In this document: piece by piece, positions 1-7,541 of the stretch
How positions within the stretch are numbered: the first letter of the stretch is position 1
How the letters are laid out: every line of letters begins with the position of its first letter
IMG/VR virus record: IMGVR_UViG_3300049812_004677
Location: 1 to 29,458 of that record
Reading direction: 5' to 3' (one strand)
DNA from: a virus
DNA: 29,458 nucleotides
Position numbers and translations under genes: made by a program
The notes under the pieces: model-generated
The model's database searches: none
What the model saw: only the letters and a program-made list of their open reading frames with translations
Told to the model about the DNA's origin: nothing

Positions 1-1008
1 AGCTTCGCGCTCGAAATGCTCAACGCCATGCTGACCGGCGACGATGATGATGGCGAGAGCTTCTACGACAAGATTCCCGATTACGAGAAGAGCCGCAATC
101 TGATCGTGATGATGCCGGGCACGTCCGAGTATGTGAAGATCCCGCTTCCCTACGGCTACAACGTGTTCTTCGTGGCCGGTCGATCGGGCGCGGAAATGCT
201 GCGCCGTGGCGGGGATCGCTGGCAGGAGACGATGGGTAACTTCGCAATGTCCGTCGCGGACTCGTTCAACCCGATCGGCGGCGCGGAAAGCCTGCTTAAC
301 CTGATCTCGCCCACCGTGGTCGATCCGATCGTGGACCTGTATCAGAACGAGGATTTTGCGGGCAATCCGATCATGCCGGAGCAGGCGCCTTACGACAGCC
401 CGGTTCCCGATTCCCAGCGCTATTGGGGAAGCGTCGGCCCGCACTGGAAAGCCATCACCGACTTCCTATCGAGCGCGACCGGGGGCGACGGGATCACCGA
501 AGGCGCAATCGAGGTTTCGCCGGAAACGCTGGAGTATCTGGCGGGCGTGGTGGTAGGTGCGGCTGGCTCGACCATCGACCGGCTTGCGGGTTTGGCTGGC
601 AAGACAATGGACCCGACCACCGACGTGGAAATGAACGACGTGATCTTCGCCCGCAAGCTCGTCGGACAAAAGCCCGGCTGGTACGACAAGAGCGTCTATT
701 ACGATCGCCAGGGCACCGTGGATCTGCACATTGACCGAACGAAAGACTATCTCGCCGCCGAGAACGTCGACGCCGCGCGCGCCTACGCGCAGAAGCACCG
801 GGCGATCATTTCGTTGGAGGGTATCTCGAAGGTCGCGTCTCGCGATATGCGCGATCTCCGCAAGGCGAAGCGCGCGATCGAGCATGAGTACGAGCTGGAG
901 CGCATCACGAAAGAGCAGCGCAACGAGCAGTACGATCGGATCTCGGAAATGGAGGGCCGGGTAATTCTCGCTTTCAACACTGCATGGAATGAGGCTATGG
1001 AGCGCTAA
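1..1008 (+). CDS. C-terminal part of a large phage polyvalent/internal virion protein (LPD38-like)
   Basis: The frame is open from the first base, so the N-terminus lies outside the window; 335 residues are visible. The stretch around residues 30-60 (NLIVMMPG, YVKIPLPYGYN) resembles the LPD38 domain found near the C-terminus of very large phage polyvalent proteins, which can be injected with the DNA or sit inside the virion. A glycine/alanine-rich helix follows near residues 180-200 (GVVVGAAGS), then a charged helical C-terminus (about 240-335) that could form a coiled coil. The TAA overlaps the ATG of the next gene. The LPD38 assignment is from memory of the family pattern and is moderately sure. 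The role in the virion is inferred from the family. Confidence 0.7.
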   Translation, partial: SFALEMLNAMLTGDDDDGESFYDKIPDYEKSRNLIVMMPGTSEYVKIPLPYGYNVFFVAGRSGAEMLRRGGDRWQETMGNFAMSVADSFNPIGGAESLLNLISPTVVDPIVDLYQNEDFAGNPIMPEQAPYDSPVPDSQRYWGSVGPHWKAITDFLSSATGGDGITEGAIEVSPETLEYLAGVVVGAAGSTIDRLAGLAGKTMDPTTDVEMNDVIFARKLVGQKPGWYDKSVYYDRQGTVDLHIDRTKDYLAAENVDAARAYAQKHRAIISLEGISKVASRDMRDLRKAKRAIEHEYELERITKEQRNEQYDRISEMEGRVILAFNTAWNEAMER

Positions 1009-1172
1009 TGGCCCTAGTTTTTACCGCCCTGATCTTTGTCGCGATCTTCTATATCGGACACCGCATAAGCGGGTGGGCGGTGAAGCCGTGGTATCCGCCT
1101 CACCTGATGCGGGCGCTCGGCGTGGCGCTGGTGGCGGGGGTGCTGCTGACCGTGGGCGTCGGCAGGCTCTAA
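1008..1172 (+). CDS. Small two-helix membrane protein
   Basis: A 54-residue ORF starts inside the stop codon of the upstream gene (TAATG), which suggests translational coupling. It has two hydrophobic segments, about residues 2-17 (LVFTALIFVAIFYIG) and 36-52 (RALGVALVAGVLLTVGV), joined by a short basic, aromatic loop. It is therefore probably an integral membrane protein. It is the last plus-strand gene of the structural module. Its stop overlaps by 3 bp the stop of the convergent HNH gene, with no room for a separate terminator. Function is unknown. A holin-like or virion-associated membrane role is possible but not shown. Confidence 0.6.
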   Translation: MALVFTALIFVAIFYIGHRISGWAVKPWYPPHLMRALGVALVAGVLLTVGVGRL

Positions 1173-1567
1173 CCGCGCCGCCATTCCTCCAATCGAATTA
1201 CCGATATAGCCACGAGGTCGCAGCCGGTTTCTTCGAGAAACTTGGCTTCGCTTCCGCAAAGGTGGACGCTGACCGTCCCGATGTTGTGGCACGTCGCGCA
1301 GATCAAGACCACGTACCAATGATCGCGCCGCCCGACCTTACCGGGCACGCTGGCGAGAATGTGGTGAAGCACAAGATCGCGCGTATTCCCGCAGCACTCG
1401 CATCGCCTCCGCTTACGCAAATCTTCGTGATAGCGCCGCTGTTCGGCGGTCGGATCGGCGCTGGCTTTGGGCCTCATGCGCTTGTGATCGACACGCCCCT
1501 CCGCTCGACGCTCCTTCTTGCGCTTCGAGTGCAGCGGAGTCTTTCGGCGAAGGGGCGTGCGCTTCAT
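1169..1567 (-). CDS. HNH-type nuclease, Ref/recombination-associated family likely
   Basis: This 132-residue protein begins with about 40 very basic residues (MKRTPLRRKTPLHSKRKK), as in DNA-binding HNH proteins. The nuclease core follows: CECCG near residue 76, LVLHHI near 86, and CATCHN near 110, a zinc-finger type HNH fold. The next stretch, SVHLCGSEAKFLEETGCDLV, resembles Ref, the RecA-dependent nuclease of phage P1 that boosts recombination. The ATG overlaps the TGA of the gene upstream (TGATG). Its position beside an Erf annealing protein and a RecE-like exonuclease fits a recombination role. The HNH call is firm; the Ref-like subfamily is a family-level inference. Confidence 0.75.
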   Translation of the reverse strand: MKRTPLRRKTPLHSKRKKERRAEGRVDHKRMRPKASADPTAEQRRYHEDLRKRRRCECCGNTRDLVLHHILASVPGKVGRRDHWYVVLICATCHNIGTVSVHLCGSEAKFLEETGCDLVAISVIRLEEWRRG

Positions 1568-1728
1568 CAGTAGCGGTTCTTTCGCAGCTCACGCGCGGCC
1601 CGACGGAGTGCGGATTGTTTTGCCTTCCGATCCCGACGCCAATCGCAGCCGCGGTAGGCAAAACCTGTCAGGAAACCGAGGAACAGGGAAAGCCCCACCA
1701 CGATAAGAATCAAATGCGTGTCGTTCAT
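1567..1728 (-). CDS. Small single-pass membrane protein with basic tail
   Basis: A 53-residue ORF sits between the Erf-type gene and the HNH gene. Its N-terminal half is a hydrophobic helix (about residues 5-24, LILIVVGLSLFLGFLTGFAY). The C-terminal half is rich in arginine and lysine, as expected for an inner-membrane protein with a positive cytoplasmic tail. It ends TGATG, with the TGA overlapping the start of the HNH gene, so it is translationally coupled. The tight packing is the main support. No family is recognised. Confidence 0.6.
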   Translation of the reverse strand: MNDTHLILIVVGLSLFLGFLTGFAYRGCDWRRDRKAKQSALRRAARELRKNRY

Positions 1729-1737
1729 AGAAAACCC

Positions 1738-2574
1738 CTATTTCTGGTCCGCGCGCTCTGCCGCGGTCTTGTTCTGATCGTGCCAAGTCGTGCCCGGCTC
1801 GGCATAGTTGTAGGCGAGGAACCCGCGCTTTTCGGGCGAGAGATTCTTGAAGTACACCTGATATGCGTCGACGCCATCCAGGGCGACTTGTCGAGCCTCT
1901 TCCGTCAGCTCTTGCCATACCGGCTGGAGCTGATCGAACGTCACGCCGCCGCGCCCGTCGTCGTCCTCGCCCTCTTCGATGATGTTGAGGATCGCTTTGC
2001 CGGAGTGGCGCTTGCCGTAGCTGGCCGCTGATCCTGCGCCCTGCGTTGCGTTCTTCGATCCGGTTGTGTCGACCGAAAGGGGCATCCACCCGCCGCGCTC
2101 CTCGAAAGCGAGATCGCCATCCGAATACGATAGCACCGGCTGAACCGTGACCATCGGCCCCTCCTGGCCGATATTGAACGTCAGGACGAGATTGTGCTTG
2201 GCGAGGATCGGGCGCGTCACCCGGTCAATGTCCTCCCATTTCGAGTAGCGCGATTGCACAGTCCCCTGCTTGTTGAGGATCGCTCCCTTCTTCGAGATAG
2301 AGGGCATTTCGAGCAGGGCATTGTGCTTCGCCATGCGGAACCGGCGCTCTGCCTCGCGGTCCTGCATCTGCATCGCGAGGTTGGCGAGCGCGGTGGTCTT
2401 GCCTGCGTCAACCGATGGATCGCGGCTGGCGCTCACAATGTCGCGCAGCATATTCATCGAGTCCTGGTGCATCGAGCTGGCCGCAACTTCGCGCCCCTCT
2501 GCCACCGCGACTGCATTGCCCTGTTCGGTCTCAATCGTTTGCGCTTCTCCGCGCGTCTGCTGTTCAGTTTCCAT
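1738..2574 (-). CDS. erf: Erf-family single-strand DNA annealing protein
   Basis: A 278-residue recombinase of the Erf superfamily, which binds single-stranded DNA and anneals complementary strands during phage recombination. Erf-type features: a conserved block near residues 95-120 (KGAILNKQGTVQSRYSKWEDID), HNLVLTFN near 128, and the diagnostic region GAGSAASYGKRHSGKAILNI near 188-208, followed by an acidic patch (EEGEDDDG). The C-terminal third is variable, as in the family. The start chosen at 2574 has a GGAAGGCA box upstream; another in-frame ATG at 2589 would add five residues. The gene overlaps the end of the HNH-AP2 gene by 11 bp. With the RecE-like exonuclease it forms a two-component recombination system. 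Confidence 0.85.
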   Translation of the reverse strand: METEQQTRGEAQTIETEQGNAVAVAEGREVAASSMHQDSMNMLRDIVSASRDPSVDAGKTTALANLAMQMQDREAERRFRMAKHNALLEMPSISKKGAILNKQGTVQSRYSKWEDIDRVTRPILAKHNLVLTFNIGQEGPMVTVQPVLSYSDGDLAFEERGGWMPLSVDTTGSKNATQGAGSAASYGKRHSGKAILNIIEEGEDDDGRGGVTFDQLQPVWQELTEEARQVALDGVDAYQVYFKNLSPEKRGFLAYNYAEPGTTWHDQNKTAAERADQK

Positions 2575-3106
2575 GTTTCTGCCTTCCATGATTAGGGTGA
2601 TATTGCTTCATTTTTTCCGCCGCCGCGCGAGCCGCAGCCGCCTCTTCCAGTGTCTCAAACGTGCCTAGATGGACGGTCCCAATCTTTGCGCCCCACCGCC
2701 CCCCTTTCGGGTAAACGCCGATCCTTCCGCTGGTATTGTTCCGAGGGGTCTTTCTGTTCTTCGCATTATCCGAAGGGCCGGAGGCGTTCAGGTTTGCAAT
2801 CCTGTTGTTACTCCCGTCCCCGTCGTCATGGTCTATCTGTGGCGGAGGATTCTCCCCATAATAGATCATCCATGCGGCATGGTGCGCTTTGATCGGTGCC
2901 CCCTCGAACGTGCCCATCAAATAACCTGCGCCATTGGGACAGTTAAACGCGAGCTTGCCCGCGTGCGCGCCGTTGAAAATCGCCGCCTGCCGCTCTCTCG
3001 AATAGCGCCCATCCCTGAATGTTTCCGGTGCCCTGTGCTTCCACGTCAGAGCGCCGGTTTCAGGATCATAAGCGACCCGCGATTGCAAAAGCTCGATGAT
3101 ATTCAT
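2564..3106 (-). CDS. HNH endonuclease with AP2 DNA-binding domain (probable homing endonuclease)
   Basis: This 180-residue protein has an N-terminal domain common in phage HNH proteins (VAYDPETGALTWK). The HNH core follows: HHAAWMIYYG near residues 95-104, IDHDDGDGSNNRIANL near 110-125, then the SDNAKNRK motif. The C-terminus is an AP2-type DNA-binding domain (GVYPKGGRWGAKI, HLGTFETLEEAAAAR). This architecture is typical of free-standing homing endonucleases. It sits between the exonuclease and the annealing protein, genes normally adjacent, so it is probably a mobile insertion. An upstream in-frame ATG at 3169 would overlap the exonuclease end; 3106 is preferred because family members start close to this domain. 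Confidence 0.85.
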   Translation of the reverse strand: MNIIELLQSRVAYDPETGALTWKHRAPETFRDGRYSRERQAAIFNGAHAGKLAFNCPNGAGYLMGTFEGAPIKAHHAAWMIYYGENPPPQIDHDDGDGSNNRIANLNASGPSDNAKNRKTPRNNTSGRIGVYPKGGRWGAKIGTVHLGTFETLEEAAAARAAAEKMKQYHPNHGRQKHGN

Positions 3107-3128
3107 CCTGTGGCTCTCGCACAATATC

Positions 3129-4592
3129 TTATATCTCGCAAGCCGATGCTGGGATTTCTTCGTCCGCAATGGTGTAGCTGGGGCGAATGTCTAACCAAGG
3201 ATCGGTCCCGAACACCTCGGCGCAGGTGCGGAAGGTCCGCTTGGCGTGGGCGATAATGTCCTTCGTCACGAGGTCGGTATCGCCGCCGCGCGGGAACCAG
3301 ACGCCGCGCGTGATCGGCGCTGCGCCCTTCTGCTGAAACACCCAGAGCCATTTGTCCGGTTCCTCGTGCTTCGCCCAATGGGTCGCGAACGCGAGCTGTT
3401 CGTCACGGTCGCCGGAGCAGGTGAACACCGCTTCCGCGCCCTGCTGGCGCACCAGCCCGCGCACGATCTCGGCCCCCTCGAAATAGACAACCGGCTGGAG
3501 GTTGTATTTGTAGGCCGCGATCTCGAACCGGATAGCGTTCTCGATGCTGCGCTCGCGCTGATTGCCGACGCTCTTGAGGTCGACCATCTTGTCGATCTGC
3601 ATATAGTCGACGCGCGCCTTCATCGGCACGCCGGTCTGGGGGCAATTCCATATCAGCGTGACCTCTGGGAAACCGTTGCGGAACGCCTCGCGCAATTCAG
3701 GATCGGCCTCGACCATCTTCGCGGCGATCTCCAGTTCCTCGAATTGGTCGATCGTGAGGAAGGTTTTGCCTTCGTGCTGCGCGCGATGTTCGGCGTCGAT
3801 GTTGGCGAACACGGAAGCATCGGGGTCGAGCGCCATGAGCTGCGCGATCCAGTCAGCCTTGACCGCGCTGCGCTCGTAAGGTTCGCCATCCGGCCCATCG
3901 GGGTCCATCACCTTCGACACCGGCTTGACCGGAGCTGCTTCGCTGAATTGCCCGATCCTCTCTTTCAGTCCCGCCACGTCGATCTTCGATCCGTCAGCGA
4001 ATTGAGCGAACGGCTTTCCATCCTCGACCATCGCGTAAGGCAGCGGCAAGTTTGCCTTGCGGTGCAGATCGGCGAGCTGGTCAACAAGATCCGGCTTGTT
4101 CCCGCGCGGCGCCACCGGCTGTTCGACCTCGTGCGTGGCGATTGCCGCCTTGATCTGGTCGGTGGATTCGAGCGCGTCGGGATAGTCGGCAGGATCGAGC
4201 AGCACCGCGAACCGGCTGGCGAACGCTTCCGGCCCCTCCATGATCCGGCAATGATACGCCTTCCCCATCGTGAAATGCTCGCGCTCGCCCTTCTCCTTCG
4301 CCTCCGCGATCAGTTTCGCGCGGCGCTTCGACAGCCAGGGCGTTGCCGCCCAGAAGATCATCGGCGATGCGGCGAGCTTCTTGATGCCGCTGTTCGAGAG
4401 CGCGGGCAGCGCGTGGTAATCATCATCGGCCATGCCAAAATAGATGCCGGGCGCGGGAAGCCCTGGCGTTTCCGGCAGGGTGTCGACGTTCACGATCGAA
4501 ACGGTCGCCGCGTGCGGGGTCCAATCCGGGTCCATGATCTCGCCGACGTAACCGAAGCGCTCGCCCGCCTCGCTGGCATTTCCTTCATTCAT
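3129..4592 (-). CDS. RecE/exonuclease VIII-like PD-(D/E)XK nuclease
   Basis: A 487-residue protein of the RecE-like, PDDEXK (DUF3799-type) group. These degrade double-stranded DNA from the 5' end to expose a single strand for the annealing protein. The domain opens with YHALPALSNSGIKKLAASP near residues 38-56, the usual substrate-binding start. The nuclease core lies near 325-340 with RVDYM and MVDLKS (the D...DxK catalytic pattern), followed by YKYNLQPVVYFEG with its conserved aromatic and glutamine residues. The start at 4592 is backed by an AGGAGT box. An earlier in-frame start at 4634 lies inside the upstream gene and has no such support. It pairs with the Erf protein downstream. Confidence 0.85.
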   Translation of the reverse strand: MNEGNASEAGERFGYVGEIMDPDWTPHAATVSIVNVDTLPETPGLPAPGIYFGMADDDYHALPALSNSGIKKLAASPMIFWAATPWLSKRRAKLIAEAKEKGEREHFTMGKAYHCRIMEGPEAFASRFAVLLDPADYPDALESTDQIKAAIATHEVEQPVAPRGNKPDLVDQLADLHRKANLPLPYAMVEDGKPFAQFADGSKIDVAGLKERIGQFSEAAPVKPVSKVMDPDGPDGEPYERSAVKADWIAQLMALDPDASVFANIDAEHRAQHEGKTFLTIDQFEELEIAAKMVEADPELREAFRNGFPEVTLIWNCPQTGVPMKARVDYMQIDKMVDLKSVGNQRERSIENAIRFEIAAYKYNLQPVVYFEGAEIVRGLVRQQGAEAVFTCSGDRDEQLAFATHWAKHEEPDKWLWVFQQKGAAPITRGVWFPRGGDTDLVTKDIIAHAKRTFRTCAEVFGTDPWLDIRPSYTIADEEIPASACEI

Positions 4593-4605
4593 TGCTGGGG
4601 TACTC

Positions 4606-4812
4606 CTATTTGAACAAGATCCGCGCGGCCTCATGCCCCGCGTCTGTCAGCCGGAAAATTGCCGAAGCGCGATAGAGAGGGTGCTTCTTCGCAGTCGCCC
4701 AGCCCGCACGCTCCAGCTCCCACAGTTCCGAATCGTCGCGCCGCGCGCACAAAACCCGATGGCAATACAGCGCGTGCAGCCTGGGGTGAGTAAGTGCGTT
4801 ATGGCGTGACAT
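4606..4812 (-). CDS. Small hypothetical protein, first gene of leftward operon
   Basis: A 68-residue basic protein with HRVLCARRDD in the middle and FRLTDAGHEAARI at the end. The ending recalls the last helix of winged-helix proteins, where LT..G is common, so a DNA-binding role is possible but weakly supported. It is the first gene after the divergent control region and lies 13 bp before the exonuclease start. A GCAGGA sequence about 8 bases upstream of the ATG can serve as ribosome-binding site. It may help regulate the leftward recombination operon. Confidence 0.55.
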   Translation of the reverse strand: MSRHNALTHPRLHALYCHRVLCARRDDSELWELERAGWATAKKHPLYRASAIFRLTDAGHEAARILFK

Positions 4813-4856
4813 TCGATCGGTCCTGCGGTTGCCTTCCGTCGCCTCTGATGCGGAAC

Positions 4857-4912
4857 AATGTGCGCGCTGTCAACAACACTGTGCTTGACAGGTACACATT
4901 CGCGAGCATATC
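4857..4912. promoter_or_regulatory. Divergent promoter/operator region with inverted repeat
   Basis: This lies between the leftward recombination operon and the rightward HTH gene. An inverted repeat, CTGTCAA (4867-4873) and TTGACAG (4885-4891), has an 11-base spacer, with an outer pair AATGTG (4857-4862) and CACATT (4895-4900) centred almost on the same point. The right arm contains a perfect -35 box, TTGACA (4885-4890); CATATC (4907-4912) at 16-base spacing is a fair -10 for rightward transcription. The left arm reads TTGACA on the minus strand, but no good leftward -10 is visible. A repressor bound here could block both directions. Promoter activity and operator role are inferred. Confidence 0.5.
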
Positions 4913-4921
4913 CCGCCGTTC

Positions 4922-5104
4922 ATGGATGAAGAAACCCGCCAGCGCATTGACGCATTCCTCGCCCGCCCCGGCATGAACAAGACCGCGCTTGCGAGCCTTG
5001 CCGGGGTCCACCCCAACACCTTGCACGGTTTGAAGAGAGACGATTGGAAGCCGAACCCGCGCACGATCGACGCGATCATGGCCGTGGTGGATCGTCATGC
5101 CTGA
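4922..5104 (+). CDS. Small helix-turn-helix regulator (Cro/CI-like)
   Basis: A 60-residue protein with one helix-turn-helix. The segment KTALASLAGVHPNTLHGLKR (about residues 20-39) has the expected pattern of a first helix, a glycine turn, and a recognition helix. IDAIMAVVDRH forms the last helix. The size and fold are those of Cro-like phage repressors. It is the first rightward gene beside a divergent region with an inverted repeat, so it probably controls its own promoter and the leftward operon. The ATG lies about 10 bases after the proposed -10, leaving almost no leader. The stop overlaps the next gene. Confidence 0.7.
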   Translation: MDEETRQRIDAFLARPGMNKTALASLAGVHPNTLHGLKRDDWKPNPRTIDAIMAVVDRHA

Positions 5105-5423
5105 TCTATTCGACTATCCGAACACGCCCGGATTCCAGAACACCGACACCTCGCGCGATGCCGCGAAGGATATGGTGCCATTCGCCCCCATGCTGAAAGA
5201 CCTCGTGCTTTCGGCGTTGCGCGAGCGGGCACCCATGACCAGCTACGAGCTGGCGCGCTATCTGCGTCGGCCCTACCATTCGATCCAGCCTCGAACGTCA
5301 GAGCTGTCGCGCTCCGGCGAGATCTTCGACTATGGGCTGCGTCGGACAAACCCAGAGACGCGCAAGAAGGCGATCGTCTGGGCCGCGACTCCAGTTTCAC
5401 CCAAGGAAGGACCCCAAGAATGA
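5097..5423 (+). CDS. Winged-helix-like hypothetical protein
   Basis: A 108-residue protein with no sure family. The start TSRDAA (about residues 17-22) is common in small phage proteins of this kind. The middle (KDLVLSALRERAPMTSYELARYL, about 34-56, then PYHSIQPRTSELSRSGEI) reads as a winged helix: a first helix, a helix-turn-helix with YELA, and a wing. A DNA-binding role is therefore likely. The gene overlaps the HTH gene before it (8 bp) and the next gene (ATGA), placing it in the same transcript. Confidence 0.6.
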   Translation: MPDLFDYPNTPGFQNTDTSRDAAKDMVPFAPMLKDLVLSALRERAPMTSYELARYLRRPYHSIQPRTSELSRSGEIFDYGLRRTNPETRKKAIVWAATPVSPKEGPQE

Positions 5424-5863
5424 GCGACACCAACGATACCCGCGGAGCAATCCACGACGGCGACGTGCCGGAGAATATGCGGCGCGTCCCGCAATCGAGC
5501 GTCGAGCGCGCCGCCGATGGCGCGATCATGCAGACCACCGCGCATAGCGTCGGTCATTTCCTCGACTTTATGGAGGACGGCCAGTTCTCGCAGGACGTGT
5601 ACGACGAGCTAAAAGAGGTCGCCGACGCAATGACCGTGGTGAGCGGCGCGACCGGCAACAAGGTCAAGGGCAAGCTCACGATCGAGATCGACCTGGAGAA
5701 AGATGGCGATCACTTCCGGTTGCAGGGCAAGTTCAAGTCGAAGAAGCCCGAAGAGCCGCGCCCGAAGTCTGTCGTCTGGCAGAACGAGCGCAACGATTTC
5801 ACCCGTTTCCCACCGAACCAGCGGCAGATGTTCGGGACTGCCCGCCCGGTTCGCAACGTATAA
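5420..5863 (+). CDS. Hypothetical early protein upstream of DUF2303 gene
   Basis: A 147-residue protein joined to the previous gene by an ATGA overlap. The N-terminal 30 residues are polar and probably disordered. The middle contains acidic helices (LDFMEDGQFSQDVYDELKEVADAM). A beta-rich stretch follows (KGKLTIEIDLEKDGDHFRL, about 89-107), then a lysine/proline-rich tail ending FPPNQRQMFG. Proteins of this shape are often encoded directly before DUF2303 proteins in alphaproteobacterial prophages, as here. Function is unknown; the link to the neighbour is by position only. Confidence 0.6.
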   Translation: MSDTNDTRGAIHDGDVPENMRRVPQSSVERAADGAIMQTTAHSVGHFLDFMEDGQFSQDVYDELKEVADAMTVVSGATGNKVKGKLTIEIDLEKDGDHFRLQGKFKSKKPEEPRPKSVVWQNERNDFTRFPPNQRQMFGTARPVRNV

Positions 5864-5887
5864 TCCCGATAGGAAAGGCATATCACT

Positions 5888-6862
5888 ATGAACGACACCA
5901 CCACCGACAAGAGCGAACCCGAAGGCGAAATGCTGTTCGTCCACGAGGGCGGCGTGCATGGCTCGGTAATCAAGCAGACGATCGAGCTGCTGGACGAGCA
6001 TCGCAAGGCCAGTATCGTGATGATGGACCTTGGCGACGACGGCCAGGCTCCGATCGTTATCCGGCCCAATGGCGCCACGGAAATCATGCCCGCCGATGCG
6101 TTCGACGATTATCTGGCGGAACCGCGGCGCCGGGAAGGCGAGGCCGTGTTGCTCGACCTGTCGAGCTTTATCGACCACGCCAATCGGTTCTCGGACGAAG
6201 ACTCGATCGTGTTCGCCGACAATGACCGGCGCGACCCTTCGCTTTGCGCGACGTTCGATTATCACCGCGCCGGTCACGACAGCGCCCCGCGCTTCGGTCG
6301 CCATACGTCGAAGTTCGCCTTCCCGCTTTCCGATGAATGGAAGGCATGGCGAGACGTGGACAAGGAGCCGATGAAGATGCGCGAGTTCGCCGCGTTTCTC
6401 GAAGATCGGATCATTGACGTGCTGCCTGCGGAAAGCCGCAATCTGAACGACGACCAGAAGCGCTATGTCGATAACCTGGGCGGCGAGCGCCGTATCGCCG
6501 AACCCGCCAAGCTGATCGAGCTGTCGAACGGATTGCAGGTGTTCGAGGAATCGGAAGTCTCCAGCGCCGTGCGCTTGCAGACCGGCGAAGCCAAGATGAC
6601 GTTCGCGAACCGCCACACCGACGGCCAAGGCGGCGATCTCAATGTCCCGTCGATGTTCGTGATCGGCATTCCCGTTTTCCAGAACGGGCCGGAATATCAG
6701 ATCCTCGTGCGCCTGCGTTATCGCAAGGTCGGCGCTGATCTGGTGTTCTTTACCGAGACGTGGCGCACCGATCGCGTGTTCGATCATGCGTTTGATGAAG
6801 CGCTCGACCGCGTGCGTGATGAAACCGGCTTGCCGGTCCTTCTGGGCCATCGCGAGAGCTGA
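5888..6862 (+). CDS. DUF2303 (YfdQ-like) family protein
   Basis: A 324-residue protein matching the DUF2303/YfdQ pattern. It has an N-terminal half with ATEIMPADAFDDYLAEPRRR, a conserved middle with FDYHRAG, APRFGRHTSKFAFPLSDEWKAW and MREFAAFLEDRIIDVLP, and a beta-rich C-terminal half (SMFVIGIPVFQNGPEYQI, LRYRKVGADLVF). Family size is about 270-330 residues, so it is complete. The family is widespread in prophages; its function is not established to my knowledge. The start has an AGGAAAGGCA box 8 bases upstream. A strong hairpin follows the stop, so the transcript may end or be processed there. Confidence 0.85.
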   Translation: MNDTTTDKSEPEGEMLFVHEGGVHGSVIKQTIELLDEHRKASIVMMDLGDDGQAPIVIRPNGATEIMPADAFDDYLAEPRRREGEAVLLDLSSFIDHANRFSDEDSIVFADNDRRDPSLCATFDYHRAGHDSAPRFGRHTSKFAFPLSDEWKAWRDVDKEPMKMREFAAFLEDRIIDVLPAESRNLNDDQKRYVDNLGGERRIAEPAKLIELSNGLQVFEESEVSSAVRLQTGEAKMTFANRHTDGQGGDLNVPSMFVIGIPVFQNGPEYQILVRLRYRKVGADLVFFTETWRTDRVFDHAFDEALDRVRDETGLPVLLGHRES

Positions 6863-6870
6863 AACTAAGT

Positions 6871-6898
6871 GGGGCGGCGCTACTGAAAGCGCCGCCCC
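6871..6898 (+). terminator. Strong hairpin after DUF2303 gene, terminator-like but without T-tract
   Basis: GGGGCGGCGCT (6871-6881) and AGCGCCGCCCC (6888-6898) form a perfect 11-bp stem with the six-base loop ACTGAA, starting 8 bases after the DUF2303 stop. An intrinsic terminator would need a run of T, but AACCCCAACC follows. It may instead protect or process the mRNA, or set the spacing of the next start 23 bases later. Confidence 0.5.
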
Positions 6899-6921
6899 AA
6901 CCCCAACCGGAAGGCAATCCC

Positions 6922-6984
6922 ATGGAGTTCCCCACCAATACGAGAGCGTTTGAGTTTGTGCAAGCCCGCGCGTTCGCAGCATGA
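6922..6984 (+). CDS. Mini-ORF coupled to the methyltransferase gene
   Basis: A 20-codon ORF (MEFPTNTRAFEFVQARAFAA) has a GGAAGGCA box five bases before its ATG and overlaps the methyltransferase start with its stop (ATGA). It fills the space between the hairpin and the methyltransferase gene, and the latter has no good ribosome-binding site of its own. A leader peptide that couples translation is the simplest reading. It could also be a real small protein. Evidence is only the start signal and overlap. Confidence 0.4.
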   Translation: MEFPTNTRAFEFVQARAFAA

Positions 6985-7541
6985 CGAAGCGCGCCGCTGG
7001 CAAGTTCGAGCGGAACGATCGGGACTTTTACCGGACGCCGCGCAGGCCAATCCTGCCTCTTCTGCCGCACCTGTCGCCGGGCACCGTGTTTATCGAACCC
7101 TGCGCGGGTGATGGCGCGCTGGTGAAGGTGCTGGAGAGCGAAGGGCATTTCTGCGCACGCGCGTTCGACATTGAACCCCAAGCGGAAGGCATACGCGAGG
7201 GCGATGCGACCACCTGCCGAGACGATAGCGCGGATTTCTACATCACGAATCCACCTTGGAAGGTCGAGCTGCTGCATCCGATTATCTGGAACCTGACGCG
7301 CAGTCTGCCGACGTGGCTCCTGTTCGATGCCGATTGGGCACACACCTTGCAGGCTTCCGGCCTTCGCAACGTCAAGGGGTTCGGTCAGCGCGATCTGCTG
7401 TCGCATTGCTCGCTGATCGTGAGCGTGGGCCGGGTGAAGTGGATCGAGGGCAGCGACAACCAGGGCTTCGACAATGCCGCGTGGTATCTGTTTCACCGCG
7501 ATGCCGGGCGCGGCCCCATATTTATCGGAAGGAAAAAGTAA
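6981..7541 (+). CDS. SAM-dependent DNA adenine methyltransferase-like protein
   Basis: A 186-residue protein with the two key motifs of an amino-methyltransferase. Motif I is FIEPCAGDGALV near residues 37-48 (SAM binding). Motif IV is NPPW near 89-92 (catalytic, typical of N6-adenine or N4-cytosine methylation). The start, DFYRTPRRPILPLLPHL, is typical of phage DNA methyltransferases of this short type. No separate target-recognition domain is visible, so the sequence specificity cannot be read. It may protect phage DNA from host restriction. The frame continues by overlap into the DUF1376/HNH gene. Confidence 0.8.
   Translation: MTKRAAGKFERNDRDFYRTPRRPILPLLPHLSPGTVFIEPCAGDGALVKVLESEGHFCARAFDIEPQAEGIREGDATTCRDDSADFYITNPPWKVELLHPIIWNLTRSLPTWLLFDADWAHTLQASGLRNVKGFGQRDLLSHCSLIVSVGRVKWIEGSDNQGFDNAAWYLFHRDAGRGPIFIGRKK

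Noticed and set aside
3246-4613. 455-codon plus-strand ORF
   Set aside because: It is antisense to the RecE-like nuclease gene, which has clear family motifs; the product is Arg/Leu-rich without recognisable domains, as expected from the opposite strand of high-GC coding DNA.
6871-6898. Full intrinsic terminator after the DUF2303 gene
   Set aside because: The stem is excellent, but no T-tract follows, so it is listed only as terminator-like.
5609-7003. 464-codon minus-strand ORF
   Set aside because: It runs antisense across the DUF2303 gene and its neighbours, ignores gene boundaries, and would cover the hairpin at 6871.
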